Of a DNA stretch of 64,000 nucleotides, positions 40,888-50,257 are shown in pieces. The first letter of the stretch is position 1. Each line of letters starts with the position of its first letter. Made by a program: the position numbers and the translations under genes. Origin of the DNA: Secundilactobacillus kimchicus JCM 15530 (GTDB taxonomy: Bacteria > Bacillota > Bacilli > Lactobacillales > Lactobacillaceae); assembly GCF_001433995.1 (NCBI RefSeq), contig NZ_AZCX01000001.1, positions 422,002 to 486,001 on the forward strand. Reading direction: 5' to 3'. Under the pieces are notes generated by a model. That model searched no databases and had not been told where the DNA came from. It saw only the letters and a list, made by a program, of their open reading frames with translations.

Positions 40888-41844
40888 TTACCACATCACT
40901 AAAACACCGGTAACGGCTGTGATCAGACCGATTGCCCAAAAAGTTCCGTCAACTCGCCATTCGCTCCACCCTTTCATTTCAAAATGATGGTGAATTGGAC
41001 TCATCAAGAATAGCCGTTTCCCGGTCAGTTTGAAGGAGGCAACTTGTAAAATGACACTAGCAGTTTCAATGACGAAAATAAGGCCAATCCATAAAAGCGA
41101 CAACTCGTGATGCAACAGAATTGATACCGCAGCCAAAGCACCACCTAGGGCAAGCGAGCCCATGTCGCCCATGAAAATTTTAGCTGGCTTATGGTTATAA
41201 ATGAAAAACCCAACCAAACCGCCGACAACTGCCAAACAAAAAATCATAATGTCAAATTGATGTTGGTGCCAGGCCAGAAAACCATACGCACCAAACGCAA
41301 TTGTGGCTAAACCGGAAACTAGACCGTCTAATCCGTCGGTTAAATTGACTGCGTTCGAAAAACCGACGAGCCAAATAATTACAAACAAGATGTACAAGAA
41401 TCCCAGGTGTAAATCACCCATCCCCGGAATATGAACCGCCAGCGGGAGCCTTTCATGAACGTAAACCACCATAAAGATTACCGCGCCGACGATTTGCCCA
41501 GCCAATTTCTGCCAAGCCTTCAAGCCCTCATTTTGGCGTCGAAAAAGCTTGATGGAATCATCCCACATGCCCAGTAACCCATATAGGACCAAGATGAAGA
41601 GAAGAATCCCTAATGCCGGGCTGAGCAAGCCTGCCATTGCACCACTAACGACTGACGCCACTAGCATCGCAATGATAAATAATAGACCACCCATCGTTGG
41701 GGTTCCAGATTTCTTTTCGTGCCACGTTGGGCCTTCTTCACGAATCATTTGCCCCTCATGCTTGGCCCGAAAATACCGAATTAACGCGGGCATTCCAAGC
41801 GCCGTGATTAAAAAACTAATCGCTGCTGACACTAATGAACTCAT
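40888..41844 (-). CDS. mraY: Phospho-MurNAc-pentapeptide transferase MraY
   Basis: 318 aa. Makes lipid I from the UDP-pentapeptide and undecaprenyl phosphate. Ten membrane helices; GTPTMGG near residue 48, NLTDGLDGL with the Asp residues, and the [14 protein letters not shown] and MSPIHHHFE motifs. ATG at 41844 after AGAGGAG. In order between pbp2X and murD. Confidence 0.97.
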   Translation of the reverse strand: MSSLVSAAISFLITALGMPALIRYFRAKHEGQMIREEGPTWHEKKSGTPTMGGLLFIIAMLVASVVSGAMAGLLSPALGILLFILVLYGLLGMWDDSIKLFRRQNEGLKAWQKLAGQIVGAVIFMVVYVHERLPLAVHIPGMGDLHLGFLYILFVIIWLVGFSNAVNLTDGLDGLVSGLATIAFGAYGFLAWHQHQFDIMIFCLAVVGGLVGFFIYNHKPAKIFMGDMGSLALGGALAAVSILLHHELSLLWIGLIFVIETASVILQVASFKLTGKRLFLMSPIHHHFEMKGWSEWRVDGTFWAIGLITAVTGVLVMW

Positions 41845-41892
41845 CTTGTTGTTCTCCTCTTCCTCGGTGCAAGAATTTCGCAGCGACTAGCG

Positions 41893-44040
41893 CTACTTCA
41901 ATGTCACTTTTAAATGACTGTTATCACTAACTGTTTTATCTGCGGCAATGCTTTGTTTAGCAACGTAACCGGATCCGTCAAAGCTGACCTTCATGCCTAA
42001 AAGTTGACCTAGACGGAGGACGTCACTCTTTGACCAACCGGTGACATCAGGCATCTGAATCGGCCCGGCCGTCACCAACATCACTCGTTGTCCCGTCAGC
42101 ATTAATTGCCCGTTCGTCGGCGATTGCTGGCGGACAGTTGACCCGTTGCCAAGAACTGTGACCTGAAAGCCCTGCTTTGTTAGTTTGCTTTGCGCAGTTG
42201 CCAGTTGGGTTCCGACGAGATTTGGCATTTTATTCGTCTTTTGACTCATTCGCGGCGTTTGTTGGCCGTTTGCTTCCTGTAATGCGCGCTTTAAGACGGG
42301 CTTAAAGACGTCTGACGTGAGTTGAGTTGGCGTTTCTGATCCTGGTAACGTTGGTTGCTTCATCGTCACGTACATCACGTACTTAGGGTCCTTGGCGGGT
42401 GCCATCCCCGCTACAGAATACAGATAGCTGTTATCCCCGGTCATATAGCCTGAACTACCAGCCACCTGTGCCGTCCCGGTTTTAGCGGCCACCCGAACCC
42501 CTTTAATTTTAAAATCACTACCGATACCGTAAGACTTATAAACAACGTCTTCCATATGTTTTCGGACAGCTTCTGCCGTTGCTTTTGAAACCGGCTGGCC
42601 AATCACTTTTTTACCGTATTTCTTAATAGTCTGACCAGATGACGAGGTCACTTTACGAACCACGTAAGGCTTTAACATCTTACCATTATTGGCAATGGCG
42701 GACAACGCTTGCAGCATCTGAATCTGAGTCACTTGAATCCCTTGACCAAAAGCTGTATTCGCCTGTTCAATTGGTAATGAAAATTGATAACTACCGGACT
42801 GTTCGCCTGGTAGCCCAAAATTGGTAGACTTAAGAAAATCAAACCGTTTGATGTACTTTTTCCACGTTTCTGATCCCATTTGCTGCTCAAGGTGAGCCAT
42901 AGCAACGTTACTAGAAAGGGCAAATCCCTTGTTATAGGAAATCAAGCCCCAACCGCCAGTATTCCAGTCTGGCACAATTCGACCGCCAACCTCGTAGCGC
43001 CCGGAATTGTATAACGCATTCCCGTTATAATGACCACTATCAATTGAGGCAGCCATTGTAAAAATCTTCATGGTTGACCCAGGTTCATACAAATCTTGCG
43101 TTAACGAGTTACGCCATGCATTCCCAATGCCCTTACCCGTCTGCGGATTAAACGTTGGGCGCTGCGTAGTTGCTAGAATCTCCCCAGTTTTTGCATTCAT
43201 AAGCGTGGCCCCTAGCGACTTCGCATGAACCTTGGCCTGAAGCGAGGATACTTCCGTTTCCAAAAGTGTTTGAAGTCGTGAATCCAGCGTCGTATACACG
43301 TTATCCCCGTTTTGTGGTTGCCGATCCTTTTGCAGTGTGCCCGGAATTTGGTAACCGTTATTATCTTGGCTCACTTTTTTAAAGCCATCACGCCCATTTA
43401 ATATCGAGTTGAAGGCTTGTTCTAGTCCCATCGTTCCAACTAACTGATTTTTTTGCGTCGTGACATTCCCAATCAGGTTTGACGCAAAAGTACCGTTAGG
43501 ATATAACCGCGCTTGCTGTTGCACAAAATTTAGACCCGTTAAGTGGGCCTTTTCAATCTTACTCTTTGTAGTCAAGGAAATATTTTGGCCCGCTGCACCA
43601 AATTCAACTTGAAACGCTTTTGAATTAGCTGGTGTCAAATAAGCCATCGCTTGTTTTTTAGTCAGTGGCAAATTCTTCGCCAGAACCGTTGCAGTTTTTT
43701 CTTTGTCTTGGACGTAAAGCGGTTCACCTGCAAGACTTTTTTGCGATTTATCAAGGACTGCATACAACGAATAGGTGCTTGTATCCTGCGCGATTGGTTG
43801 GTTGTTAGAATCGTATATGCTACCACGATCCGCTTTTAACGTTTGGGTTGCGGTATATAACTTTTTGGCTTGGGTGCTTAAGTTAACGTGTTCCACACTC
43901 TTGCCAATAGTGATATACGAAAAACGAACAATGAATAGTAAGAAAACAGCTGAAAATAACAGCAGAAGAATTCGACCGAACACCCTGCGATTACGCCGCG
44001 CATCTTGACTAGTCACCGTTCGTTTAGGTGATTGTTTCAT
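41893..44040 (-). CDS. pbpX: Penicillin-binding protein 2X (FtsI-type transpeptidase)
   Basis: 715 aa. Septal D,D-transpeptidase. One membrane helix near residues 25-45, a dimer domain, then the transpeptidase domain with SxxK (GSTMK), SSN (LSSNVA) and KTGT motifs, and two C-terminal PASTA domains (starting MPNLVGT and MPDVTGW). PASTA repeats make it the Gram-positive PBP2X type. ATG start overlaps ftsL by 4 bp. Confidence 0.95.
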   Translation of the reverse strand: MKQSPKRTVTSQDARRNRRVFGRILLLLFSAVFLLFIVRFSYITIGKSVEHVNLSTQAKKLYTATQTLKADRGSIYDSNNQPIAQDTSTYSLYAVLDKSQKSLAGEPLYVQDKEKTATVLAKNLPLTKKQAMAYLTPANSKAFQVEFGAAGQNISLTTKSKIEKAHLTGLNFVQQQARLYPNGTFASNLIGNVTTQKNQLVGTMGLEQAFNSILNGRDGFKKVSQDNNGYQIPGTLQKDRQPQNGDNVYTTLDSRLQTLLETEVSSLQAKVHAKSLGATLMNAKTGEILATTQRPTFNPQTGKGIGNAWRNSLTQDLYEPGSTMKIFTMAASIDSGHYNGNALYNSGRYEVGGRIVPDWNTGGWGLISYNKGFALSSNVAMAHLEQQMGSETWKKYIKRFDFLKSTNFGLPGEQSGSYQFSLPIEQANTAFGQGIQVTQIQMLQALSAIANNGKMLKPYVVRKVTSSSGQTIKKYGKKVIGQPVSKATAEAVRKHMEDVVYKSYGIGSDFKIKGVRVAAKTGTAQVAGSSGYMTGDNSYLYSVAGMAPAKDPKYVMYVTMKQPTLPGSETPTQLTSDVFKPVLKRALQEANGQQTPRMSQKTNKMPNLVGTQLATAQSKLTKQGFQVTVLGNGSTVRQQSPTNGQLMLTGQRVMLVTAGPIQMPDVTGWSKSDVLRLGQLLGMKVSFDGSGYVAKQSIAADKTVSDNSHLKVTLK

Positions 44041-44426
44041 TTGTTTACATTCCTTATCTTACCGTTCGAAAGTGACAAACCGTCCTTTTGGGCAATCTTA
44101 TCTAAGCGGGCCCGATTTTGCAGTTCGTTAACTTCCTGCTTGGTGCTCACGTTTTTAGTTTGAACGGATGCAATTCTTGAATTAACGTCCTGTAAGTGTT
44201 GTTGTGCTGTAGAAACCCCGATCTTTAAACTGACCAACCAAACCATCATGCACATCGTAATAACCGTCCCCACGGTCATCAGACATTTTTCAAACTTTGA
44301 AAGTGCAAGGTGCTTTGGAACTTCTACTGATTGATTCCCTGTCGTTGTATGTATTGGTCGTTCGGGATTTGCTACCCGCAGTGGTTTCATTGGAACCGCT
44401 TGTCTTGCCAAATTGTTTTGAGCCAT
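44037..44426 (-). CDS. ftsL: Cell-division protein FtsL
   Basis: 129 aa. Basic N-terminus, one helix (~50-72, MTVGTVITMCMMVWLVSL) and a short extracellular coiled coil that pairs with DivIC and DivIB. Weak sequence conservation is normal; position between rsmH and pbpX and the layout identify it. Start ATG at 44426; stop overlaps pbpX. Confidence 0.88.
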   Translation of the reverse strand: MAQNNLARQAVPMKPLRVANPERPIHTTTGNQSVEVPKHLALSKFEKCLMTVGTVITMCMMVWLVSLKIGVSTAQQHLQDVNSRIASVQTKNVSTKQEVNELQNRARLDKIAQKDGLSLSNGKIRNVNK

Positions 44427-44454
44427 ACATCATCATCCTATCCCTGTACATAGT

Positions 44455-45408
44455 TTATCTTATTGTTCGGCTTTTTTCAATAACTCTTAGTTTTGCACTA
44501 TGAGCGCGATGATTTTCTGCCATCTCAGCTTCACTAGGCACTATCGGTTTGCGCGTAACTAACTTAAAGTCAGGTTGTAGTTCATCTGGGACCACCGGTA
44601 ATCCCGGAGGTAACTCTGGCAAGCTACTCTTCTCTTTAAACATTGATTTAACAAGCCGATCCTCTAATGACTGAAACGTTATCACACTAATTCGTCCCCC
44701 CGGATTCAACAGTGATAACGCTTGTTCAAGTGATGTCTCTAACGCACCCAATTCATCATTGACTGCGATCCGAATTGCTTGGAAGACCTTTTTCGCTGGA
44801 TGACCTCCATGCCGCCTAGCTGCCGCTGGAATGCCTTCTTTTATGATGTCCACAAGTTGCTCGGTTGTCTCGATCCTTTTAGTCTTACGATACTGCTCAA
44901 TTTTTCTTGCGATCGGTTTGGCAAAGCGCTCCTCACCATAGCGGTAAAAAATGCGCACCAAATCTTGGTACGACCAGTCATTCACAACGTCTTGCGCAGT
45001 TAACGTTGCGGTCTGATCCATTCTCATATCTAACGGTGCGTCATATCGGTAACTAAATCCCCGACTAGCATCATCGAACTGGGGTGAACTAACCCCTAGA
45101 TCATAGACGATTCCATCGACACCGGTGACATGACGAGCTGCAAGTTCCCCCTGTATGTTTCGAAAATTTGCATGGATCAATATGACACTGCCTGCTTGAA
45201 TTTCCTTAGCAAACCGATTGGCATTAAAATCGATTGCCGTTTGATCTTGATCGAACGCAAACAAGCGTCCTGTCGTCAGCTTTGAACTAATCTTTGAGCT
45301 GTGACCGCCGCCCCCTAGCGTGCAGTCCACATAGTCGCCGCTCCCCGTTATCTTCAATTCGTTAACCGCTTCATTTAACAAAACCGTTTCGTGATTAAAC
45401 GTGGCCAC
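44455..45408 (-). CDS. rsmH: 16S rRNA (cytosine1402-N4)-methyltransferase RsmH
   Basis: 317 aa. SAM-dependent methylation of 16S C1402 (formerly MraW). [10 protein letters not shown] start, [13 protein letters not shown] motif, DQDQTAI, and the VLHP-like motif replaced by [18 protein letters not shown] at 45408, 6 nt after AAAGGAGG. Second gene of the mra cluster. Confidence 0.96.
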   Translation of the reverse strand: MATFNHETVLLNEAVNELKITGSGDYVDCTLGGGGHSSKISSKLTTGRLFAFDQDQTAIDFNANRFAKEIQAGSVILIHANFRNIQGELAARHVTGVDGIVYDLGVSSPQFDDASRGFSYRYDAPLDMRMDQTATLTAQDVVNDWSYQDLVRIFYRYGEERFAKPIARKIEQYRKTKRIETTEQLVDIIKEGIPAAARRHGGHPAKKVFQAIRIAVNDELGALETSLEQALSLLNPGGRISVITFQSLEDRLVKSMFKEKSSLPELPPGLPVVPDELQPDFKLVTRKPIVPSEAEMAENHRAHSAKLRVIEKSRTIR

Positions 45409-45428
45409 GGTGACCCTCCTTTCAAAGC

Positions 45429-45860
45429 TTAAATATCAAAATCCATTAAATTCTCCGCAATATCGTCGAAGTTTTCTTCAGCACTGTCAGCAAATGATTG
45501 CCAACGCGTCTGGCTCCAAATTTCAAAGCGGTCAGAAACCCCAACGATGATGCATTGTTTCTCTAATTCCGCATGTTTCGCCAATGGACTAGGAATATTA
45601 ATTCGGCCCTGCTTATCGAACGTGCACTCAGTAGCGGCAGAGTAGAAAAACCGGACAAAGGCCCGGGCATCTCGCTTATTCAGTGGCAATTGCGATAACC
45701 GTTCTTGAAGTTTTTCCCAACCACTCATCGGATACCCAAATAAGCAGCCATCCATTCCTCGAGTTACCACAAATTTTTCCCCTAATTCACCACGAAACTT
45801 TGCTGGAATAATCAGTCGGCCTTTGGAATCAATTGTATGCTCAAACTCGCCCATGAACAT
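45429..45860 (-). CDS. mraZ: Transcriptional regulator MraZ
   Basis: 143 aa. Two AbrB/SpoVT-like half-domains, with [13 protein letters not shown] and [12 protein letters not shown]; it forms ring oligomers that bind tandem GTGGG boxes and represses the division cluster. The start at 45860 has GGAGG 9 nt upstream. Its predicted boxes are just in front at 45898-45922. Confidence 0.96.
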   Translation of the reverse strand: MFMGEFEHTIDSKGRLIIPAKFRGELGEKFVVTRGMDGCLFGYPMSGWEKLQERLSQLPLNKRDARAFVRFFYSAATECTFDKQGRINIPSPLAKHAELEKQCIIVGVSDRFEIWSQTRWQSFADSAEENFDDIAENLMDFDI

Positions 45861-45897
45861 CGTTAGATTCCTCCCCTCCCACTGATATATTCAGTCT

Positions 45898-45922
45898 ACC
45901 ACAAGTCCCCACTCCCTACCAC
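45898..45922 (-). promoter_or_regulatory. MraZ boxes at the mra promoter
   Basis: On the minus strand three repeats GTGGT, GTGGG and GTGGT begin exactly 10 bp apart (5-nt repeat, 5-nt gap). This is the known layout for MraZ binding. They lie 38-62 bp before the mraZ ATG and cover the expected -35 area; TATATC nearby may be the -10. Autorepression is inferred. Confidence 0.7.
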
Positions 45923-45945
45923 ATTCCCCCAAAAAAATTCTAAAA

Positions 45946-45987
45946 AAAGCAAAAAAACAACCGATCTTTATTACTAAGATCGGTTGT
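45946..45987 (-). terminator. Terminator between the DUF3397 gene and mraZ
   Basis: ACAACCGATCTT (45957-45968) and its full complement (45976-45987) with a 7-nt loop; U-run on the minus strand only. It isolates the mra promoter from upstream transcription. Confidence 0.88.
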
Positions 45988-46026
45988 ATCCCCGTTATAT
46001 CAATGATTATGTAGTTTTTAGTTTGG

Positions 46027-46041
46027 GTGGGGAATGGTGGG
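46027..46041 (+). promoter_or_regulatory. Second pair of MraZ-like boxes, opposite orientation
   Basis: GTGGG at 46027-46031 and at 46037-46041, again with 10-bp period, read on the plus strand about 105 bp from the first set and across the terminator. The 10-mer GTGGGGACTT occurs in both sets. It may aid looping or be a relic. The function is not shown. Confidence 0.45.
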
Positions 46042-46061
46042 GACTTCCACCCATTTTTCGG

Positions 46062-46412
46062 TTACTTCAACCAGGGCATGGCGAGAATCGTGGCAATGTA
46101 ACCCAAGAACAGATAAACACCACTTAGTCGCAAGAACAAGACTAGAAATTTGCGCCACAGGATTTCGCCTCGCTTAGCCGCCAAATAACACGTGACGCCA
46201 ATTCCGAGAATCGCCCACCCCATCAACAGATAGGCCCACCAGGGAAACGTCCACAAATGAGCTAGTTGCCAAATGAAAAACGCCAGAAAAAAAGGTAACC
46301 CATCCCGAAACCGAATTTTTTTAAGTTTGGGACTGCGACCAACCCTTTGGATGAGTTTCACAAGTACCCAAGCGCCAACCAAAACAATTAACTGCATCAT
46401 TACAATTCCCAC
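46062..46412 (-). CDS. DUF3397-family membrane protein
   Basis: 116 aa. Four hydrophobic stretches (about 5-19, 37-53, 57-78 and 90-112) indicate an integral membrane protein. It matches the DUF3397 family found upstream of mraZ in lactobacilli. GTG start at 46412 with GGAG 6 nt before. No known role; ends at the terminator before mraZ. Confidence 0.8.
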   Translation of the reverse strand: MGIVMMQLIVLVGAWVLVKLIQRVGRSPKLKKIRFRDGLPFFLAFFIWQLAHLWTFPWWAYLLMGWAILGIGVTCYLAAKRGEILWRKFLVLFLRLSGVYLFLGYIATILAMPWLK

Positions 46413-46585
46413 GGTTTGCTCCGCCTTTCGTCAATTTTAACTTTCCCATTATAACGGTGTTTTAATTAACATTCAAATTGAGATCTGATGAGTGCCCCGG
46501 ATTTAAGTCATTATTTAAATTGCATTTCTAAGCATTCCACGTTACACTTACGACAGTAATCTTTTAAATGGGGTTGTGACTCAAT

Positions 46586-46711
46586 ATGAAATCTTCAAAG
46601 AAAAAAAAGTCAACATTCCAGAAAATAACTATGGTTTTTGTCTGGTTAATGATTATCGTCACCGTATTTTCAGTCTTCGCTGGGGCCGCAGGGTCACTAG
46701 GATTATTCTAA
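46586..46711 (+). CDS. DUF4044-family small membrane protein
   Basis: 41 aa, very short. Starts MKSSKKKKSTFQKITMVFVW and ends GSLGLF; a Lys-rich N-terminus precedes one membrane helix (~17-40). I recognise the KSTFQKITMVFVWLM signature of the DUF4044 family. It has GGGGTTGTG about 8 nt upstream and is followed at once by a strong terminator, which supports a real gene. Function unknown. Confidence 0.78.
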   Translation: MKSSKKKKSTFQKITMVFVWLMIIVTVFSVFAGAAGSLGLF

Positions 46712-46713
46712 AT

Positions 46714-46751
46714 AAAAAAGCCATCGGATACGAATTCCGATGGTTTTTTTT
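46714..46751. terminator. Bidirectional terminator between DUF4044 gene and ftsK
   Basis: CCATCGG (46721-46727) and CCGATGG (46737-46743), an A-run before and a T-run after, shared by two convergent genes. Confidence 0.88.
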
Positions 46752-49071
46752 ATTCTTCCGGTTTTGCTTTATAAACTTGTCGGGGCTTGCTCCCCTCCTG
46801 TGGCCCAATGAAACCACCTTGCTCCAAGTCATCGATCAACCGGGCAGCGCGGTTATAGCCAATTCGAAAGTGGCGTTGTAATAACGAAGTACTAGCTTTT
46901 TGCTCATTAACAACAAACTCAAGGGCTTCATTAAACAATTCATCGTCCGAACTGTCAGCATTTTCGGCAACTTCCTCATCACTGACCATCATCTGCTCGT
47001 CATAGTCAGCCTGCTGCTGATCCTTAATAAAGGTCACCACACGCTCCACATCCTGATCCGGGATAAAGGCCCCTTGAACTCGGATTGGCGTGTTTTGGTC
47101 AATCGGTAGATAGAGCATATCCCCTCGACCAAGCAGTTTTTCAGCACCATTGCTATCAAGAATTGTTCGGGAGTCTACCCCGCTTGAAACGGCAAAGGCC
47201 ATTCGCGACGGAACATTGGCTTTTATTAACCCCGTAATCACATCAACAGACGGCCGTTGCGTGGCCAATATCATATGAATACCGGCTGCCCGCCCCATTT
47301 GGGCTAGGCGAATAATGGCATCTTCAACCTCGTTGGAAACAGTCATCATCAGGTCGGCCAACTCATCCACAATAACCACGATATAGGGCAATAGCGGTAA
47401 CGGTTTATCGCTCGTTTTGTTTTGTTCCTGAACGTATTGGTTATACCCCGAAATCTTTCGTTGACCGACCTTTGAAAACAGATCGTATCGCTGCTCCATC
47501 TCGTGAACCACTTTGTGAAGGGCCCGTGCCGCTTTTTTCGGTTCCGACACAACCGGCGTTAGCAGGTGGGGAATACCGTTGTAGACACTCAATTCAACTT
47601 TTTTGGGATCAATCAACATAAGCTTAACCTGGCTCGGTTTAGCATTCATTAGGATACTGACGATGATGCCATTAATGGCAACTGACTTACCGCTCCCAGT
47701 AGATCCGGCAATTAGCAGGTGGGGCATCTTGGTTAAATCGCTGCTGATAACCTTTCCTGTCACGTCCCGACCTAGCGGGACTTCCAACGGATGGTTTGCT
47801 GAATGTGACACTGCCTCACTCACGTCCCGAAACGACACTGTCGCCACTTCCCGGTTAGGCACCTCAATACCAATTAAGGATTTACCTGGAATAGGCGCTT
47901 CAATCCGAATATCTTTAGCCGCCATCGCTAAGGCAAGGTCGTCCGCCAAATTAACGATTCGTGACACTTTCACGCCAATGGCCGGATGAAGCTCATATTC
48001 GGTCACTGATGGTCCTAAATTAACATGCCTGATTTCCGCATCGACCCCAAAACTGTCTAAGGTTTTTTCAAGCACTTTCGTATTCTTTTCAATTAATTTA
48101 TAGTCATCTGTTTGGTCATTTTCGGTAACCGGTGTTAACAAGTTCGAACCCGGTAACTGGTAGTTAGGATCATCATCGGCAACTTGAATCATGGAGGATT
48201 CCTCAAATTCTTCATCGTTTTTTGGCTTAGACTGATTTTGATCCGCCGCAACGTTAATCGTGACGGGTTGGGCACTAGCTGACTTTGTCGGCTGTTTTTG
48301 ATCCAGCACAGGTTCAGGCAACGTCTTATCCTCCGGGGCTACCAAAGGCGTCTCATCGACTTTAACCGCCTTCCGGGCAGGCTTTGACTGCGATTTTGAC
48401 CGGTCGCGAGCACGACGCTCAAACCACGCCTGACACACTTGGTAAAGCTGGGTCAGGTGAGTCCCCAGCCAAATTGCCATTTTCTGAATGATCTGTAAAA
48501 CCCGAACAAATGGAATGTCGAAGAAGATTAGGCCGCCGGCAACCATCACCAAAATCGCTAAGACCTGAGAGCCTAGAAAAGCAACTAGAAAATGTGTTAG
48601 CGTTAACATTAACGCCCCAAACATCCCGCCGCCTAAATCAAGGGATAAGCTGCCGTGACCCAGATCAGATGCCCAGAGTTGCCAAGTATAGGCTAAAAAT
48701 CCAGTATGTTGACCGGCTGATAGAAACATCGTCACGTGACTCATTAGTAACCACCCGGCTAAAGCAAGGCCGCCCCCCCACCAATAATGGGCCTTAAGGC
48801 TGGGCCAAACACCCATAATCAAGAGCGTTAACCCAAGCGCACTTATTAAAAGAGCCAGCAATAAATAACTATTCCCGACAAATAATCGGATGACATTAGC
48901 CACTAACGTTCCGACGAAGCCGGCCTGAAAGAGGGCTAGTAAGCTCAACGAAAACAAGCCTAACCCTGCTATGTTAAGTTCATAATGCAGTGCCTTAGCC
49001 TTTTGTGTTGTTTTTTTGGGCCGCCGTTTGGTGGCTGTCGTTCGTTTTGTTGACTGGCGTTTTGCTGCCAA
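46750..49071 (-). CDS. ftsK: DNA translocase FtsK/SpoIIIE
   Basis: 773 aa. Pumps the chromosome through the closing septum. Four membrane helices in the first ~180 residues, an acidic linker to ~320, then the motor: Walker A GSTGSGKS, Walker B VDELAD, and the C-terminal winged-helix gamma domain ([17 protein letters not shown]). Minus-strand single gene next to trmL. Normal length. Confidence 0.95.
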   Translation of the reverse strand: MAAKRQSTKRTTATKRRPKKTTQKAKALHYELNIAGLGLFSLSLLALFQAGFVGTLVANVIRLFVGNSYLLLALLISALGLTLLIMGVWPSLKAHYWWGGGLALAGWLLMSHVTMFLSAGQHTGFLAYTWQLWASDLGHGSLSLDLGGGMFGALMLTLTHFLVAFLGSQVLAILVMVAGGLIFFDIPFVRVLQIIQKMAIWLGTHLTQLYQVCQAWFERRARDRSKSQSKPARKAVKVDETPLVAPEDKTLPEPVLDQKQPTKSASAQPVTINVAADQNQSKPKNDEEFEESSMIQVADDDPNYQLPGSNLLTPVTENDQTDDYKLIEKNTKVLEKTLDSFGVDAEIRHVNLGPSVTEYELHPAIGVKVSRIVNLADDLALAMAAKDIRIEAPIPGKSLIGIEVPNREVATVSFRDVSEAVSHSANHPLEVPLGRDVTGKVISSDLTKMPHLLIAGSTGSGKSVAINGIIVSILMNAKPSQVKLMLIDPKKVELSVYNGIPHLLTPVVSEPKKAARALHKVVHEMEQRYDLFSKVGQRKISGYNQYVQEQNKTSDKPLPLLPYIVVIVDELADLMMTVSNEVEDAIIRLAQMGRAAGIHMILATQRPSVDVITGLIKANVPSRMAFAVSSGVDSRTILDSNGAEKLLGRGDMLYLPIDQNTPIRVQGAFIPDQDVERVVTFIKDQQQADYDEQMMVSDEEVAENADSSDDELFNEALEFVVNEQKASTSLLQRHFRIGYNRAARLIDDLEQGGFIGPQEGSKPRQVYKAKPEE

Positions 49072-49095
49072 AATGCGTTCCCCCTGTGTTCAATC

Positions 49096-49611
49096 TCACT
49101 TTAGTTTATCATTTTCATAGTGGTGGCTGCGCTCCAAGTTATTAAAGTTTTGCTGCCGGAGAACCTCGTAAATTACAATGGCTGCTGAATTTGACAAGTT
49201 TAACGCCCTAATATGGGAATCATCTTGGGGAATTCGGATTGCCTTTTCGCTATGTTGACGCATAAACGGTTCTGGTAACCCGGTTGTTTCCTTGCCAAAC
49301 ATAAAGTAAAAATCCCCCCCAGCCACGTCGGTATAATTCGGGTCCGTATAGGCTTGGTCCGCAAACTTGGAGACCAAAAATAACCGGCTCATATCGTGAA
49401 CCGTCGCCATGAACGCCGCCAAATTATCGTGATAAACGATGTTAACTTTGTCCCAGTAATCCAACCCGGCCCGTTTTAAATGCGCGTCATCCACTGAAAA
49501 CCCGAGTGGTTCGATTAAGTCTAACGTGGTGTCGGTTCCTGCACAAGTCCGGGCAATGTTGCCCGTATTGGCTGGCATAAGCGGTTCAAATAATACAATG
49601 TGGTTTGCCAT
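49096..49611 (-). CDS. trmL: tRNA (cytidine/uridine(34)-2'-O)-methyltransferase TrmL
   Basis: 171 aa. SPOUT methyltransferase that modifies the wobble base of two tRNA-Leu species. N-terminal HIVLFEPLMPANTGNIART, FGKETTGLP and the C-terminal knot region IRALNLSNSAAIVIYE are the family blocks. The ATG at 49611 has AGGAAC before it and fits the usual family start, but the frame is open for another 42 codons through a hairpin. Confidence 0.9.
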   Translation of the reverse strand: MANHIVLFEPLMPANTGNIARTCAGTDTTLDLIEPLGFSVDDAHLKRAGLDYWDKVNIVYHDNLAAFMATVHDMSRLFLVSKFADQAYTDPNYTDVAGGDFYFMFGKETTGLPEPFMRQHSEKAIRIPQDDSHIRALNLSNSAAIVIYEVLRQQNFNNLERSHHYENDKLK

Positions 49612-49737
49612 AACTGTTCCTCGCTTTAAATAAATTAGAATGCTTCGCATAAAAAAACGCAACCCCTCGGTGTTATCACGGCGAGGAACTGCGTTAATGA
49701 AGTGCGAATTCGAGTATAGCTGACGACTGGTCGACAT
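49612..49737 (-). promoter_or_regulatory. trmL leader: open frame containing a terminator-like hairpin
   Basis: Minus strand: stem AACGCA plus CCTCG on one side and CGAGG plus TGCGTT on the other (49656-49695), then seven U (49651-49657), between the likely promoter and trmL. No minus-strand gene ends upstream, so it is not an ordinary terminator of another gene. A 42-codon frame from ATG 49737 (weak GGGTG site) crosses the hairpin and runs in phase into trmL. This suggests an attenuator. Codons TTG and TTA, read by the TrmL-target tRNAs, are in it. Confidence 0.55.
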
Positions 49738-49840
49738 CTACACCCGAACGATTTCTCGACTAATAACTTAACACTATTTTATAATGATTGCAAGAAAATC
49801 CCAGATAGCCACTATTCTAAAAAAGCAAGAAACCAGTTTT

Positions 49841-49861
49841 AAATAGTAGCAATTACGATTA
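49841..49861 (+). promoter_or_regulatory. Zur-like box before the S14 gene
   Basis: AAATAGTAGC-A-ATTACGATTA agrees at about 16 of 20 scored positions with the Bacillus Zur consensus AAATCGTAATNATTACGATTT; the right half is perfect except for the last base. It lies 83-103 bp before rpsN and over the likely promoter (TATGTT near 49859). Zinc control is inferred. Confidence 0.6.
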
Positions 49862-49943
49862 TGTTGTGTTATCCTAAAAAACAGTTTGTTACTCATCGAT
49901 ATTCGTCACAGCACCAGACACTATTTGATGAAGGAGAATCTCA

Positions 49944-50213
49944 ATGGCTAAGAAATCTAAGATTGCAAAAGAAAAACGAATTGAGGAAACGGTTGCTAAG
50001 TACGCCGCTATCCGTAGTGAATATAAGAAAAATGGTGACTATGCCGCTTTAAGTCGGCTACCACGAAATGCATCACCTACCCGAATTCATCATCGAGATC
50101 ACTTGGACGGCCGGCCTCACGCTTACATGCGAAAGTTTGGCATGTCACGCTTGAATTTCCGACAACTAGCCCACAAGGGCCAAATTCCCGGTATTAAGAA
50201 AGCTAGCTGGTAA
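49944..50213 (+). CDS. rpsN: 30S ribosomal protein S14, zinc-free paralogue
   Basis: 89 aa. Longer, Cys-free (C-minus) S14 that replaces the zinc-ribbon type; [12 protein letters not shown] start and the [21 protein letters not shown] end are diagnostic. It has no cysteine at all. Stands alone outside the ribosomal operons, between trmL and a transporter, behind a Zur-like box, as in Bacillus. ATG at 49944 with AAGGAG. Confidence 0.95.
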   Translation: MAKKSKIAKEKRIEETVAKYAAIRSEYKKNGDYAALSRLPRNASPTRIHHRDHLDGRPHAYMRKFGMSRLNFRQLAHKGQIPGIKKASW

Positions 50214-50225
50214 ATTTCAGGGTTC

Positions 50226-50254
50226 GTCCCTCGCGATTGCGAGGGACTTTTTTT
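50226..50254 (+). terminator. Terminator after rpsN
   Basis: GTCCCTCGC (50226-50234) and GCGAGGGAC (50239-50247), loop gatt, then seven T. Confidence 0.92.
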
Positions 50255-50257
50255 GGC

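Noticed and set aside
46576..46881. 101-codon plus-strand frame across the DUF4044 gene and the ftsK end
   Set aside because: It runs through a strong terminator and conflicts with both the DUF4044 frame and ftsK.
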